Counted from the stretch's first letter, positions 1-7,508 are shown. The stretch is DNA of 12,743 nucleotides from an uncultured Frankiales bacterium (GCA_946479905.1 CAMLIA010000126.1:1-12743); one strand, 5' to 3'. The notes: generated from the sequence alone by a model not told the origin. A program made the numbers and translations.

Positions 1-1406
1 AGGTCGACGAGCCGCTGCTCGAGGTCTCCACCGACAAGGTCGACACCGAGATCCCGTCGCCGGCCGCCGGCACCCTGCAGAAGATCGTCGTCCAGGAGGA
101 CGAGACCGTCGAGGTCGGTGTCGAGCTGGCCGTGATCGGCGACGGCGACGCCCCGGCCGCAGCGCCCGCAGCCGAGCCGGAGCCCGCCGCCGCTGCGCCT
201 GAGCCGGAGCCGGAGCCCGCCGCGGCTCCGGAGCCCGAGCCCGAACCGGAGCCCGCGCCCGCCCCGCCGGTGCAGCAGGCCCCGCCCCCGCCCCCGCCGG
301 CGCCCGCCCCGGCACCCGCCGCCCCGGCCGCACCCCCGGCCGCGCCGGCGGGCAACGCCGAGGGCGCCTACGTCACGCCGCTGGTCCGCAAGCTGGCCGC
401 CGAGCACGGCATCGACCTCAGCACCCTGCAGGGCACCGGCGTCGGCGGCCGGATCCGCAAGCAGGACGTCCTCGACGCTGCCGGTGCAGCCCCCGCGGCA
501 GCGCCGGCCGCCCCGGCAGCGCCCGCTCCCGCGGCCGCCGCCCCGGCACCTGCACCCGCAGCGCCTGCTGCCTCCGTACCCGCCCCGGCAGCTGCCCAGC
601 CCTCGGCACCCGCCCCTGCCCCGGCCGCCGCACCGGCGGCCGCACCGGCGGCCGCAGCGGCAGCCGCACCGGCGGCCGCAGCGCTGCGCGGCCGCACCGA
701 GCCGCTGTCCCGGCTGCGCAAGGTCATCGCCACCCGGATGGTCGAGTCGCTGCAGGTGAGCGCCCAGCTCACCACCGTCCTCGAGGCCGACGTCACCGAG
801 ATCGCGAAGCTGCGCGACCAGGCCAAGGCCGACTTCGAGGCGCGGGAGGGCACCAAGCTGACGTTCCTGCCGTTCTTCAGCCTCGCCGCCATCGAGGCGC
901 TGAAGGCGCACCCGATGGTCAACGCGTCACTGGACCTGGACGCCGGCACGGTGACCTACCACGAGGACGTGGCGCTCGGCATCGCCGTCGACACCGACCG
1001 GGGCCTGCTGGTGCCCGTCATCCAGGGCGCCGGCGACCTCAACCTGTCCGGCCTCGCCCGCAAGATCGCCGACCTCGCCGAGCGGACCCGCGGCAACGCC
1101 GTCACGCCCGACGAGCTCGGCGGCGGCACGTTCACGGTCACCAACACCGGCAGCCGCGGTGCGCTGTTCGACACGCCGATCATCAACCAGCCGCAGGTCG
1201 GCATCCTCGGCACGGGCGCCGTCGTGAAGCGGCCGGTCGTCGTCAAGGACTCCCACCTCGGCGAGGTCGTGGCGGTGCGGTCCATGGTCTACCTCGCGCT
1301 CACCTACGACCACCGGATCGTGGACGGCGCGGACGCCGCGCGGTTCCTGTCCACCATGAAGGAGCGCCTGGAGACCGGCGACTTCGCGTCGGAGCTCGGG
1401 CTGTAG
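1..1406 (+). CDS. sucB: Dihydrolipoamide acyltransferase (E2) of the 2-oxo acid dehydrogenase complex, 5' end outside the window
   Basis: Cytosolic E2 core of the pyruvate and/or 2-oxoglutarate dehydrogenase complex; it moves the acyl group from its swinging lipoyl arm to CoA. The reading frame is open from the window edge (first full codon at base 3), so the start is missing; 467 residues are visible. Order seen: C-terminal half of a lipoyl domain with the modified lysine in STDKVDTEI (Lys codon 36-38); a Glu/Pro/Ala linker; a peripheral subunit-binding domain (about 366-482, [17 protein letters not shown] and [13 protein letters not shown]); a second Ala/Pro linker; and the acetyltransferase domain from about 690, with catalytic His and Asp in [14 protein letters not shown] (1308-1349). 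M. tuberculosis DlaT, with the same neighbours, serves pyruvate dehydrogenase, so the acyl substrate (acetyl or succinyl) is not settled. An upstream second lipoyl domain, common in actinobacteria, cannot be checked. Confidence 0.94.
   Translation, partial: VDEPLLEVSTDKVDTEIPSPAAGTLQKIVVQEDETVEVGVELAVIGDGDAPAAAPAAEPEPAAAAPEPEPEPAAAPEPEPEPEPAPAPPVQQAPPPPPPAPAPAPAAPAAPPAAPAGNAEGAYVTPLVRKLAAEHGIDLSTLQGTGVGGRIRKQDVLDAAGAAPAAAPAAPAAPAPAAAAPAPAPAAPAASVPAPAAAQPSAPAPAPAAAPAAAPAAAAAAAPAAAALRGRTEPLSRLRKVIATRMVESLQVSAQLTTVLEADVTEIAKLRDQAKADFEAREGTKLTFLPFFSLAAIEALKAHPMVNASLDLDAGTVTYHEDVALGIAVDTDRGLLVPVIQGAGDLNLSGLARKIADLAERTRGNAVTPDELGGGTFTVTNTGSRGALFDTPIINQPQVGILGTGAVVKRPVVVKDSHLGEVVAVRSMVYLALTYDHRIVDGADAARFLSTMKERLETGDFASELGL
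628..681 (+). repeat. 12-bp tandem repeats in the second E2 linker
   Basis: The unit GCCGCACCGGCG occurs at 628-639, 640-651 and 664-675. A variant (GCCGCAGCGGCA) lies at 652-663 and a partial one follows at 676. It encodes Ala-Ala-Pro-Ala blocks in the flexible linker before the catalytic domain. Each unit is in frame, so copy-number change would alter linker length without breaking the protein. Confidence 0.75.
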
Positions 1407-2032
1407 TGGACCACCTCGCGCTGCTCGAGGGCGAGGTGGCCCGCATGGTGCAGGCCGTGCGGGACGCCGACCTCGCCGCGCCGATCGCCAGCTGCCCGGG
1501 CTGGACGGCGGCCGACCTGGTCGCGCACCTGACCGGCGTGCACCGCTGGGTGCTCGCGGCGCTCGACGACGCCGGCCCTCCGGCGTACGACGAGACCCCC
1601 CAGCCCGATCCGGTCGGGGACTACGAGCGGCACGCGACGGCACTGCTCGACCGGCTGCGCGCCGTGAGCCCGGACACCCCGGCGTGGACGTTCGACCGGC
1701 ACAACCGGACCGCGGGGTTCTGGCGGCGGCGCCAGCTGCACGAGGTGTCGGTGCACCGGTGGGACCTGCAGCCCTACGTGCTGGACCGCGAGGTCGCGGA
1801 GGACGGCGTCGACGAGGTGCTCGACTTCTTCCTGCCGCGCCAGGTGGGCAGCGGCCGCACCACGCTGCCCGAGGGGACGCTGCGGCTCGTCAGCCCGGAG
1901 CGGGCCTGGGCGTTCGGCGACGGCCGGCCGGTGCAGACCGCGCAGGGCACGGCCAGTGACCTCGCGCTCGGGCTGTGGGGCCGGGTCGAGCTCGACCTCG
2001 GGCCGTGGGGCGCGGCGAAGCTCACCCCCTGA
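1406..2032 (+). CDS. Maleylpyruvate isomerase family mycothiol-dependent enzyme (DinB-like, TIGR03083 type)
   Basis: A 208-residue soluble protein of the DinB/MDMPI superfamily, whose characterised members use a divalent metal and often mycothiol. The N-terminal four-helix domain has CPGW at residues 30-33 followed by the metal-ligand His41 (DLVAHL). The second metal motif is LHEVSVHRWD (His112, Glu113, His117, Asp120). The C-terminal half (about 125-208) has the usual small alpha/beta domain. The GTG start at 1406 shares its G with the TAG stop of the E2 gene, so translation is probably coupled; the upstream SD (GGAG at 1391) is weak and distant. The start fits the family N-terminus. The substrate is unknown: the family name does not prove maleylpyruvate isomerisation, and the context (E2, lipB, lipA) gives no aromatic pathway. 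Confidence 0.85.
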   Translation: MDHLALLEGEVARMVQAVRDADLAAPIASCPGWTAADLVAHLTGVHRWVLAALDDAGPPAYDETPQPDPVGDYERHATALLDRLRAVSPDTPAWTFDRHNRTAGFWRRRQLHEVSVHRWDLQPYVLDREVAEDGVDEVLDFFLPRQVGSGRTTLPEGTLRLVSPERAWAFGDGRPVQTAQGTASDLALGLWGRVELDLGPWGAAKLTP

Positions 2033-2037
2033 CCGTG

Positions 2038-2080
2038 CGTCCGCTCGCGCGGCGCTCGCGAATGCCCACCTGAGCGGACG
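2038..2080 (+). other. 9-bp inverted repeat between the isomerase-like and epimerase-like genes
   Basis: CGTCCGCTC (2038-2046) is perfectly complementary to GAGCGGACG (2072-2080), with a 25-nt loop that is itself GC-rich. There is no T-tract after it. The SD of the next gene begins 5 nt beyond the stem. It could act as an attenuator or a weak terminator, or be chance pairing in GC-rich DNA. Confidence 0.35.
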
Positions 2081-2085
2081 GAACG

Positions 2086-2091
2086 AGGAGG
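2086..2091 (+). promoter_or_regulatory. Strong ribosome binding site for the epimerase-like gene
   Basis: A full consensus AGGAGG lies 6 nt before the ATG at 2098. The 65-bp gap from the preceding stop (2033-2097) has no TA dinucleotide and therefore no recognisable TANNNT -10 box. This suggests the gene is transcribed from upstream and reinitiates at this site. Confidence 0.7.
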
Positions 2092-2097
2092 CGCGGC

Positions 2098-2976
2098 ATG
2101 AAGGTCGGGATCACCGGGGCGACGGGGCTGATCGGGAGCGCGCTGGCGTCGGGGCTCGCTGCGGGCGGGCACGAGGTCGTGCGGTTCGTCCGGAGCGCGC
2201 CCGCCGGCACCGACCGGCTGTGGGACGCGCGCACCCTCGCCCCTGATTCCGTCGGGGACCTCGACGCGGTCGTGCACCTCAGCGGCGCCGGAGTGGGCGA
2301 CAAGCGGTGGTCACCCGGCTACCGCGCGGAGATCCGCGACAGCCGGCTGGTCAGCACCCGCGCCGTCGCGGCGGCCGTGGCGCAGGCGGGGGTTCCCGTG
2401 CTGCTGAGCGGCAGCGCGGTCGGCTACTACGGCGACAGCGGCGACCGGGTCCTCGACGAGACCGCCGCCGCGGGCAGGGGGTTCCTCGCCGAGGTGTGCG
2501 TGCAGTGGGAGCGGGCCACGGAACCAGCCGACCGGGTCGCTCGCGTCGTGCACCTGCGGACCGGCATCGTGCAGTCGCGTCGCGGCGGCGCGCTCGCGAC
2601 CCAGCTGCCGCTGTTCCGGGCCGGTCTCGGGGCGCCGCTGGGCAACGGCCGGCAGTGGGTGCCCTGGATCAGCCTGCGCGACCAGGTCGCGGCGATGACC
2701 CACCTGCTCACCGCCGACGTGTCCGGTCCCGTGAACCTGGTGGGGCCGGCACCGGTCACGAACCGGGACTACACGAAGGCGCTGGGCCGAGCCGTGCACC
2801 GCCCGACGCTGCCCGTCGGGGTGCCGGCACCGGCCCTGCGACTCGCCCTGGGCGGGTTCGCCACCGAGGTGCTCGGGGGCCAGCGCCTGGTGCCTCAGGT
2901 CCTGCAGAGCAGCGGCTTCGCGTTCGCCGACGCCGACATCGACGCGGCGCTACGCAGCGCTCTCGAGGACGACTAG
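2098..2976 (+). CDS. TIGR01777 family NAD(P)-dependent oxidoreductase (SDR39U1-like epimerase family)
   Basis: A 292-residue extended short-chain dehydrogenase/epimerase-like protein. The Rossmann nucleotide-binding motif GATGLIG is at residues 7-13. The family signature HLSGAGVGDKRW is at about 60-71, followed by SRLVSTRA. SGSAVGYYGD (about 104-113) carries the Ser/Tyr region expected near the active site. The C-terminal DUF1731-type tail runs from about 240 (PTLPVGVPAPALRLALG, then QRLVPQVLQSSGFAF). No member has a firmly known substrate. A homologue (Rv2216) sits between dlaT and lipB in M. tuberculosis, so the link to the lipoate/E2 locus is conserved but unexplained. ATG start with a consensus SD. 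The last 27 bp overlap the 3' end of the opposite-strand permease-GGDEF-EAL gene. Confidence 0.9.
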   Translation: MKVGITGATGLIGSALASGLAAGGHEVVRFVRSAPAGTDRLWDARTLAPDSVGDLDAVVHLSGAGVGDKRWSPGYRAEIRDSRLVSTRAVAAAVAQAGVPVLLSGSAVGYYGDSGDRVLDETAAAGRGFLAEVCVQWERATEPADRVARVVHLRTGIVQSRRGGALATQLPLFRAGLGAPLGNGRQWVPWISLRDQVAAMTHLLTADVSGPVNLVGPAPVTNRDYTKALGRAVHRPTLPVGVPAPALRLALGGFATEVLGGQRLVPQVLQSSGFAFADADIDAALRSALEDD

Positions 2977-5900
2977 GTCAGGCCGGCCGATCACGTAGCC
3001 CTGCGCCTGGTCCACACCGAGGGCGCGCAGCAGGGCGAGCGTCTCCTCGTCCTCGACGAACTCGGCCACCGTCTGCTTGTCCAGTGCCCGCGCGATCGTC
3101 ACCAGGGCCGTCACGACCGCCTGGTCCTCGATGCTGTGCACCAGCCCGCGGATGAACTGGCCGTCGATCTTCAGGACGTCGAAGGGGAGCTCCTTCAGGT
3201 AGGCGAAGGAGCCGTACCCGGAGCCGAAGTCGTCGAGCGCGAGGCCGACCCCCAGCGCCTGCAGCCGGTCGGCGAAGGCGCGGGCCCGGTCGAGGTCGAT
3301 GACGGCTGCCGTCTCGGTCACCTCGAGCACCATCGCGTGGCGCGGGTGCGCCAGCGTCGCCAGCTCGGTCTCGATGAGGGCGAGCACCTCCGCGTCGCCG
3401 ACCGAGGCACCGGAGACGTTCACGGAGTACTGCGGCCGCAGCCCGAGCGCCTGCGCCTCGCGGATCATGGCGAAGGCCCGACGGAGCACCCAGCGGTCGA
3501 TGGCACCGATGACACCGGCCCGCTCCGCCAGCCCGAGGAACGCCCCGGGCGGGATGAGGGTGCCGTCCTCGGCCACCATCCGGAGCAGCAGCTCGTGCCG
3601 GGTGACCTCGCCGCTCCGCAGGTCGAGGATCGGCTGGCCGAGCAGCACGAACCGGTCGAGGTCGAGGGCGTCGCGGACCCGCTCCAGCCAGGTGTGCCGC
3701 TCGCGCAGCTCGATCTGGTGCGAGTCGCTGCCGCTCGACAGGGCGAGCCGGTCGCGTCCGGCCTCCTTGGCGTCGTACATCGCGACGTCGGCGTCGACGA
3801 GCAGCTGCTCCCCCGACAGCCGGGTGTCCGGACCGAAGACGGCCAGCCCGATGGACGCGGTCGTCCGTACGACGCGGTTGCCCTCGACGAGCAGGGTGCC
3901 GCCGCGCAGCGCGTCGAGGACCCGCTGCACGACCCGCTCGGCCTCGTCGGCGGTGGTGTCGGCGAGCAGCACGGCGAACTCGTCGCCGCCGAGCCGGCCC
4001 AGCACGTCGCCGGGCCGCAGCGTCCGGCGCAGCAGCTCGGCCACCCGGACGAGGACGACGTCTCCGATGGCGTGGCCGCGGGAGTCGTTGACGTACTTGA
4101 AGCCGTCGAGGTCGATGACGACGACCGCGCCGTGGTGGCCGTTGGCCCGGCAGGTCTCGACGAGGTCGTTGAGCGCGGTCTCGAGCGCCCGCCGGTTGGG
4201 CAGGTCGGTCAGCGGGTCGTGGGTCGCGAGGTGCTCGAGGTGGGCACGCGAGCGCCGCAGCTCCTCACGGGCGCCGTCCAGGCCGAAGGCCGCCCGGCGC
4301 ACCCCGTCCTGCATCGCGTTGAAGGCGTTCGCCATGGCGCCGACCTCGTCGCGGCTGCGGACCACGATCGGCTCGTAGGTGACGCGGGCGCGCGCCTGCT
4401 CCAGGTCGCCGTCGCCGAGCGCCTCCATGGCGCGGGTGAGGTCGGCGACGGTCCCGGTGGTCAGGCGCTTCGCGGCCTCGGCGACCTGGACGGTCGCGTG
4501 CGCGATCATGCCCGGCAGCACGAGCCCGACCGTGATGGTGAGGATCGCGACGGCGACGAAGATGTCCTGCAGGATCGTCACCATCGACAGGTCGTGCCGG
4601 GGCAGGTGGTCGATCGCGACGTAGTAGCCGGTCCCGTCCAGCACCATCACCGCCAGCATGGCGCCGGTGAGCTTCAGGTGCAGGCTGCGACCGTTGCGGG
4701 GCCGCCCCTCGGCGATCCGGTCCTGCCGGAGCCGCCAGGCGTACGCCGCGGACCCGCTGTAGGCCAGGGTCAGCCCGAACAGCACCGTCGGCAGTCCGAA
4801 CTGCTCGAACCCGAGGACGGTCGACATCAGCCAGATCCCGGCCGCGACGGCGCCGAGCGCCACGGTCCCCCTCGGCGCGCGGTAGGGACGGCGCGCGTGC
4901 GGCATGTGCCGCCGCAGCAGGTAGACGGCGATCGACGGCAGGCAGATGCCGATGAGGTAGGTGAAGTTCGCGGCGGCGATCATCCACACGGGGTCGCCGG
5001 CGACGAGGAAGATGATGGCGAAGGTCGCGGTGAGCAGGGTGGCGACCCAGGGCGCGTCCCTGCGGTTGCGCTTCTCGAGCAGCCTCGGCAGCAGGCCGTC
5101 CTCGGCGCACTGCGCGAGCGTGCGGGCCGCACCGGCGAGCGGCTGGACCGTCCCGTGGAACATGTTCAGGACCATGAACCAGATGGCGAAGGACTTGCCC
5201 AGCGCTCCGACGAGCGGCGCGAAGGTGGGGCCGAGGTCCTTGGCGAGGTCCGCGCCGAACTCGGCGTTGAGCCCGTGCGCGCCGAAGACGCCGAGCCACA
5301 CCACCGGCAGCGCGAGGAAGTACACGCTGGCCATGGCACCGCTCGCCAGCACGGCGCGAGGGACGTTCTTCTCGGGGTCCTTCGTCTCGCCGACGTGGCA
5401 GGTGGCGGCCTCGAACGCCGGCGCCGCGAAGCCGATCAGGTAGAGCCCCGCCATCGCGCTGGTGATGCCGCCGAAGACCCCCGAGAACGGCGTCGTCAGG
5501 TCCCAGCTCGTGGCCTGCTGCCAGTCGACGGTGCCGGCGAAGACCGGGATGGCCGCGGACAGGAACGCCAGCGTCGCCGACCCGATCGCGATGAGCTTCA
5601 CGACGCGCGCCGTCCGGGCCACACCCGACAGGTTGAGCGCCGTGAACGCGAGCACGATGACGATGGCGAGCAGCGTGATGGGGACCTGATGCAGGTACCA
5701 GTGGTGCAGTGCCGACGCGCTGAGCAGCGCGGTCAGGCCGCAGGTCGGGACCCAGCCCCACCAGTAGCAGACGCCGGTGAGGTTCGCGAGGACGGGGCTG
5801 TACGGCCGGAAGGCCTCCGCGCAGGTCGCGCTGATCCCCCCGACCCGGTTCGGGTACATCAGGACGAGCTCGGTCCACCCCGGCGCCGCCATCCACGACA

Positions 5901-6141
5901 GCAGCAGCCCGATGACGAGCAGCGGGATCGCCGCGCTCCCCTGGGTCATCACCAGCGCGGTCAGCAGGAACAGGCTCTGGTTGCTCCCGCCCATCGCGAG
6001 CGCGGTCGTGCCGAACCACCCCAGCAGCCGCGGGTGGGACCGGTCCCGCTCGGCATGGGGTCCCGCGGTGGGCTCCGTCGCGGACCGCTGCCTGGGGATG
6101 GCCGGGGCCACGGTCGGCACGGCTGTCACCGGAGCCACCAT
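2950..6141 (-). CDS. APC-family permease fused to HAMP, GGDEF and EAL domains (possible c-di-GMP transceptor)
   Basis: One uninterrupted 1,063-residue ORF. Residues about 39-474 form a complete amino acid-polyamine-organocation (APC) type permease with about 12 hydrophobic helices. Family motifs include MYPNRVGGISATCAEAF after TM2 and ETKDPEKNVPRA (252-263). Two further helices (about 490-510 and 521-549) lead into a HAMP-like segment (to about 619, DEVGAMANAFNAMQDG) and a short coiled coil. The GGDEF domain (about 640-804) has DPLTDLPNRR, an intact GGDEF (718-722) and an I-site RPGD (709-712) five residues before it. The EAL domain (about 814-1061) has Glu850 (ELL in place of EAL), Asn908, Glu940, Asp970-Asp971 (DDFGSGY), Lys991, Glu1027/Glu1030 and Gln1047. 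Both enzymatic domains therefore look competent to make and degrade c-di-GMP, and the count of about 14 helices puts them in the cytoplasm. Start: ATG 6141 has AGGGGG 9 nt upstream; a TTG at 6234 would add 31 residues but lacks an SD. The solute and signalling direction are unknown. Confidence 0.9.
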   Translation of the reverse strand: MVAPVTAVPTVAPAIPRQRSATEPTAGPHAERDRSHPRLLGWFGTTALAMGGSNQSLFLLTALVMTQGSAAIPLLVIGLLLSWMAAPGWTELVLMYPNRVGGISATCAEAFRPYSPVLANLTGVCYWWGWVPTCGLTALLSASALHHWYLHQVPITLLAIVIVLAFTALNLSGVARTARVVKLIAIGSATLAFLSAAIPVFAGTVDWQQATSWDLTTPFSGVFGGITSAMAGLYLIGFAAPAFEAATCHVGETKDPEKNVPRAVLASGAMASVYFLALPVVWLGVFGAHGLNAEFGADLAKDLGPTFAPLVGALGKSFAIWFMVLNMFHGTVQPLAGAARTLAQCAEDGLLPRLLEKRNRRDAPWVATLLTATFAIIFLVAGDPVWMIAAANFTYLIGICLPSIAVYLLRRHMPHARRPYRAPRGTVALGAVAAGIWLMSTVLGFEQFGLPTVLFGLTLAYSGSAAYAWRLRQDRIAEGRPRNGRSLHLKLTGAMLAVMVLDGTGYYVAIDHLPRHDLSMVTILQDIFVAVAILTITVGLVLPGMIAHATVQVAEAAKRLTTGTVADLTRAMEALGDGDLEQARARVTYEPIVVRSRDEVGAMANAFNAMQDGVRRAAFGLDGAREELRRSRAHLEHLATHDPLTDLPNRRALETALNDLVETCRANGHHGAVVVIDLDGFKYVNDSRGHAIGDVVLVRVAELLRRTLRPGDVLGRLGGDEFAVLLADTTADEAERVVQRVLDALRGGTLLVEGNRVVRTTASIGLAVFGPDTRLSGEQLLVDADVAMYDAKEAGRDRLALSSGSDSHQIELRERHTWLERVRDALDLDRFVLLGQPILDLRSGEVTRHELLLRMVAEDGTLIPPGAFLGLAERAGVIGAIDRWVLRRAFAMIREAQALGLRPQYSVNVSGASVGDAEVLALIETELATLAHPRHAMVLEVTETAAVIDLDRARAFADRLQALGVGLALDDFGSGYGSFAYLKELPFDVLKIDGQFIRGLVHSIEDQAVVTALVTIARALDKQTVAEFVEDEETLALLRALGVDQAQGYVIGRPDLVVLESAA

Positions 6142-6150
6142 GCCCGAGAT

Positions 6151-6156
6151 CCCCCT
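6151..6156 (-). promoter_or_regulatory. Ribosome binding site deciding the start of the permease-GGDEF-EAL gene
   Basis: On the minus strand AGGGGG lies 9 nt before ATG 6141. The alternative upstream TTG (6234) and several in-frame GTG codons between have no comparable site. Confidence 0.55.
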
Positions 6157-6166
6157 GCTTGTCACT

Positions 6167-6210
6167 GTGCGTCGTCGCACTCTCACGGATTGTCGCCGAC
6201 CTGGGGGTCG
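6167..6210. other. Two short inverted repeats in the gap before the permease-GGDEF-EAL gene
   Basis: GTGCG-TCGT-CGCAC (6167-6180) and CGACC-TGGG-GGTCG (6197-6210) are two 5-bp-stem palindromes inside the 94-bp gap 6142-6235. They could be operator half-sites or mRNA hairpins of the leader. Stems this short are also expected by chance in such DNA. No TA dinucleotide occurs in the gap on the minus strand, so no ordinary -10 box is visible. Confidence 0.25.
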
Positions 6211-6235
6211 AACTGCATGGCTCGAAAGGACCAAG

Positions 6236-7495
6236 TCAGGCAGGACGGACCAGGACGATCCGCCACGTCCGGGCCGCCCCCGCCAGCGTCATGACGAGGT
6301 CCACCGCGGGCCCGGCGGTGTGCCGCTCGAGGACCCGTCCGCCGGCGTCCACCAGGGTGTACGCCGACAGCGACTCCCGCACCTGCAGCTCGGCCCTCCC
6401 CTGGCCGACCGCCACGGGCCGGACGTCGAGCACCACGTGCAGCAGGCCGCGCGCCCGGGCCCCCCGCCGGCGCAGGTCCGCGAGCGCGGCCAGGTCGTCG
6501 CGCAGCAGCGCGCTGCCGCCCGGGTAGAGCTGCCGGAGCCGGGCGGCGTCGCCCGTGGCGAAGGCGGCCGAGCGCTCCCGGTCGAGCTGCCGGACGACCG
6601 CGGACCAGTCGGTCGGGACGGCCGTGACGCTGGCCGTCGCGGGTGCGCTCCGGGCCCCCCACGTCCACCCGAGCGCGACCACCGCGAGCAGGGCCGCCAC
6701 GGCGGCGACCGCGCCGAGCACGGGCTTCGGGACCCTCCGCGGCAGCTGCCGGGAGGCGGGTGCCGGCAGCACGACCGGCTCGGGGAGGCCGCCCACCGGA
6801 GCCGCCGGACAGCTGGCCAGCAGCGCCGCGGCCAGGTCGGCCGCTCCGGGACGGGCCAGCGGGTCGGGGTCGAGAGCCGTGCCGAGCGCGGCGACCAGCG
6901 GCAGGGGCGCCGTCGCCGGCCACTCCGGGGCCGGGCCCGGGTCGGCCCCCGTCAGCATCCGGTGCCCGAGCGCCCCCAGGGCCCAGACGTCCGCCGCCGG
7001 CCCCAGCACACCGGTCGGGTCGAGGCTGTCCGCGGGGTCGTGGAGCGGGTCGAGGCCGAGGCCGTCGAGCAGCGGCATCCCCTCGGCGCTGAACAGCACC
7101 CGGCTGGCGCGCAGCCGCCGGTGCCGCAGCCCGTGGTCGTGCGCGGCGCCGAGCGCCTCGGCCAGCGGCGCGAGGACGGTCACGACCTCACCGGGCGTGA
7201 GGGTCCCGCGGGCGGCGAGCAGCGCCTCCAGGGAGCCGCAGGCGGCGTGGTCGAGCACCAGGACCTCGTCGCCCTGGGCGCGCGTGAGGGTCTTGAGCCG
7301 CACCAGGTGCCTGCTGGTCAGGCTGCGGACGACGGTCGCCTGCCGGCGTACCTCTGCCAGGGCCTCCCGGTCCGCCTCCGCCAGCCGCCGCAGCACGACC
7401 AGCTCGGCCCCGCGTCGGGCCCGCCAGACCTCACCGGTGGCGCCGTAGCCGAGCAGCTCGAGCACCTCGTGCCCTGGCAGCTCGAACGGTCGCAT
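6236..7495 (-). CDS. Membrane-anchored protein kinase-like protein, probable pseudokinase
   Basis: A 419-residue protein. Residues about 3-230 have the Ser/Thr kinase (PknB-like) fold: a glycine loop GYGATGEVW (16-24), a hinge-like LVLDHAACGSLEALL, and ADVWALGALGHRMLTG in the position of the usual DVWSLG..L..MLTG. The key catalytic residues are changed. The VAIK lysine reads Arg36 (VVLR); the HRD motif is HRR (125-127), so the catalytic Asp is lost; the following K-P-x-N reads R-A-S-R, so the metal-binding Asn is lost; and DFG reads DGL, keeping only Asp144. Phosphotransfer is unlikely. A single helix (about 258-279) is followed by about 140 residues outside the membrane, ending in a TWRIVLV strand that looks NTF2-like (a guess). 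The ATG at 7495 puts the kinase fold at the N-terminus and has a TANNNT box 7 nt upstream; a GTG at 7543 would add 16 residues. It may scaffold or sense for its MMPL or permease neighbour. Confidence 0.8.
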   Translation of the reverse strand: MRPFELPGHEVLELLGYGATGEVWRARRGAELVVLRRLAEADREALAEVRRQATVVRSLTSRHLVRLKTLTRAQGDEVLVLDHAACGSLEALLAARGTLTPGEVVTVLAPLAEALGAAHDHGLRHRRLRASRVLFSAEGMPLLDGLGLDPLHDPADSLDPTGVLGPAADVWALGALGHRMLTGADPGPAPEWPATAPLPLVAALGTALDPDPLARPGAADLAAALLASCPAAPVGGLPEPVVLPAPASRQLPRRVPKPVLGAVAAVAALLAVVALGWTWGARSAPATASVTAVPTDWSAVVRQLDRERSAAFATGDAARLRQLYPGGSALLRDDLAALADLRRRGARARGLLHVVLDVRPVAVGQGRAELQVRESLSAYTLVDAGGRVLERHTAGPAVDLVMTLAGAARTWRIVLVRPA

Positions 7496-7502
7496 GCGCC
7501 GC

Positions 7503-7508
7503 ACCGTA
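7503..7508 (-). promoter_or_regulatory. Putative -10 box of a leaderless promoter for the pseudokinase gene
   Basis: On the minus strand TACGGT ends 7 nt before ATG 7495, the TANNNT spacing expected when transcription starts at the start codon. No SD precedes the ATG and no convincing -35 was seen. It lies in the 66-nt gap after the MMPL stop, so the gene may have both its own promoter and readthrough. Confidence 0.45.

Noticed and set aside
628..687. CRISPR-like or mobile repeat array
   Set aside because: The repeats are 12 bp, directly abutting, without spacers, and lie in frame inside the E2 linker.
6142..6234. N-terminal extension of the permease-GGDEF-EAL protein from TTG 6234
   Set aside because: There is no SD before the TTG and no -10 box, and the extra 31 residues are Arg-rich without family similarity. 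ATG 6141 has an SD.
3136..6294. A 1,052-codon open frame on the plus strand opposite the permease-GGDEF-EAL gene
   Set aside because: Its translation is charged low-complexity with no recognisable domain. It is the expected antisense shadow of a long GC-rich gene; the opposite strand has clear conserved motifs throughout.
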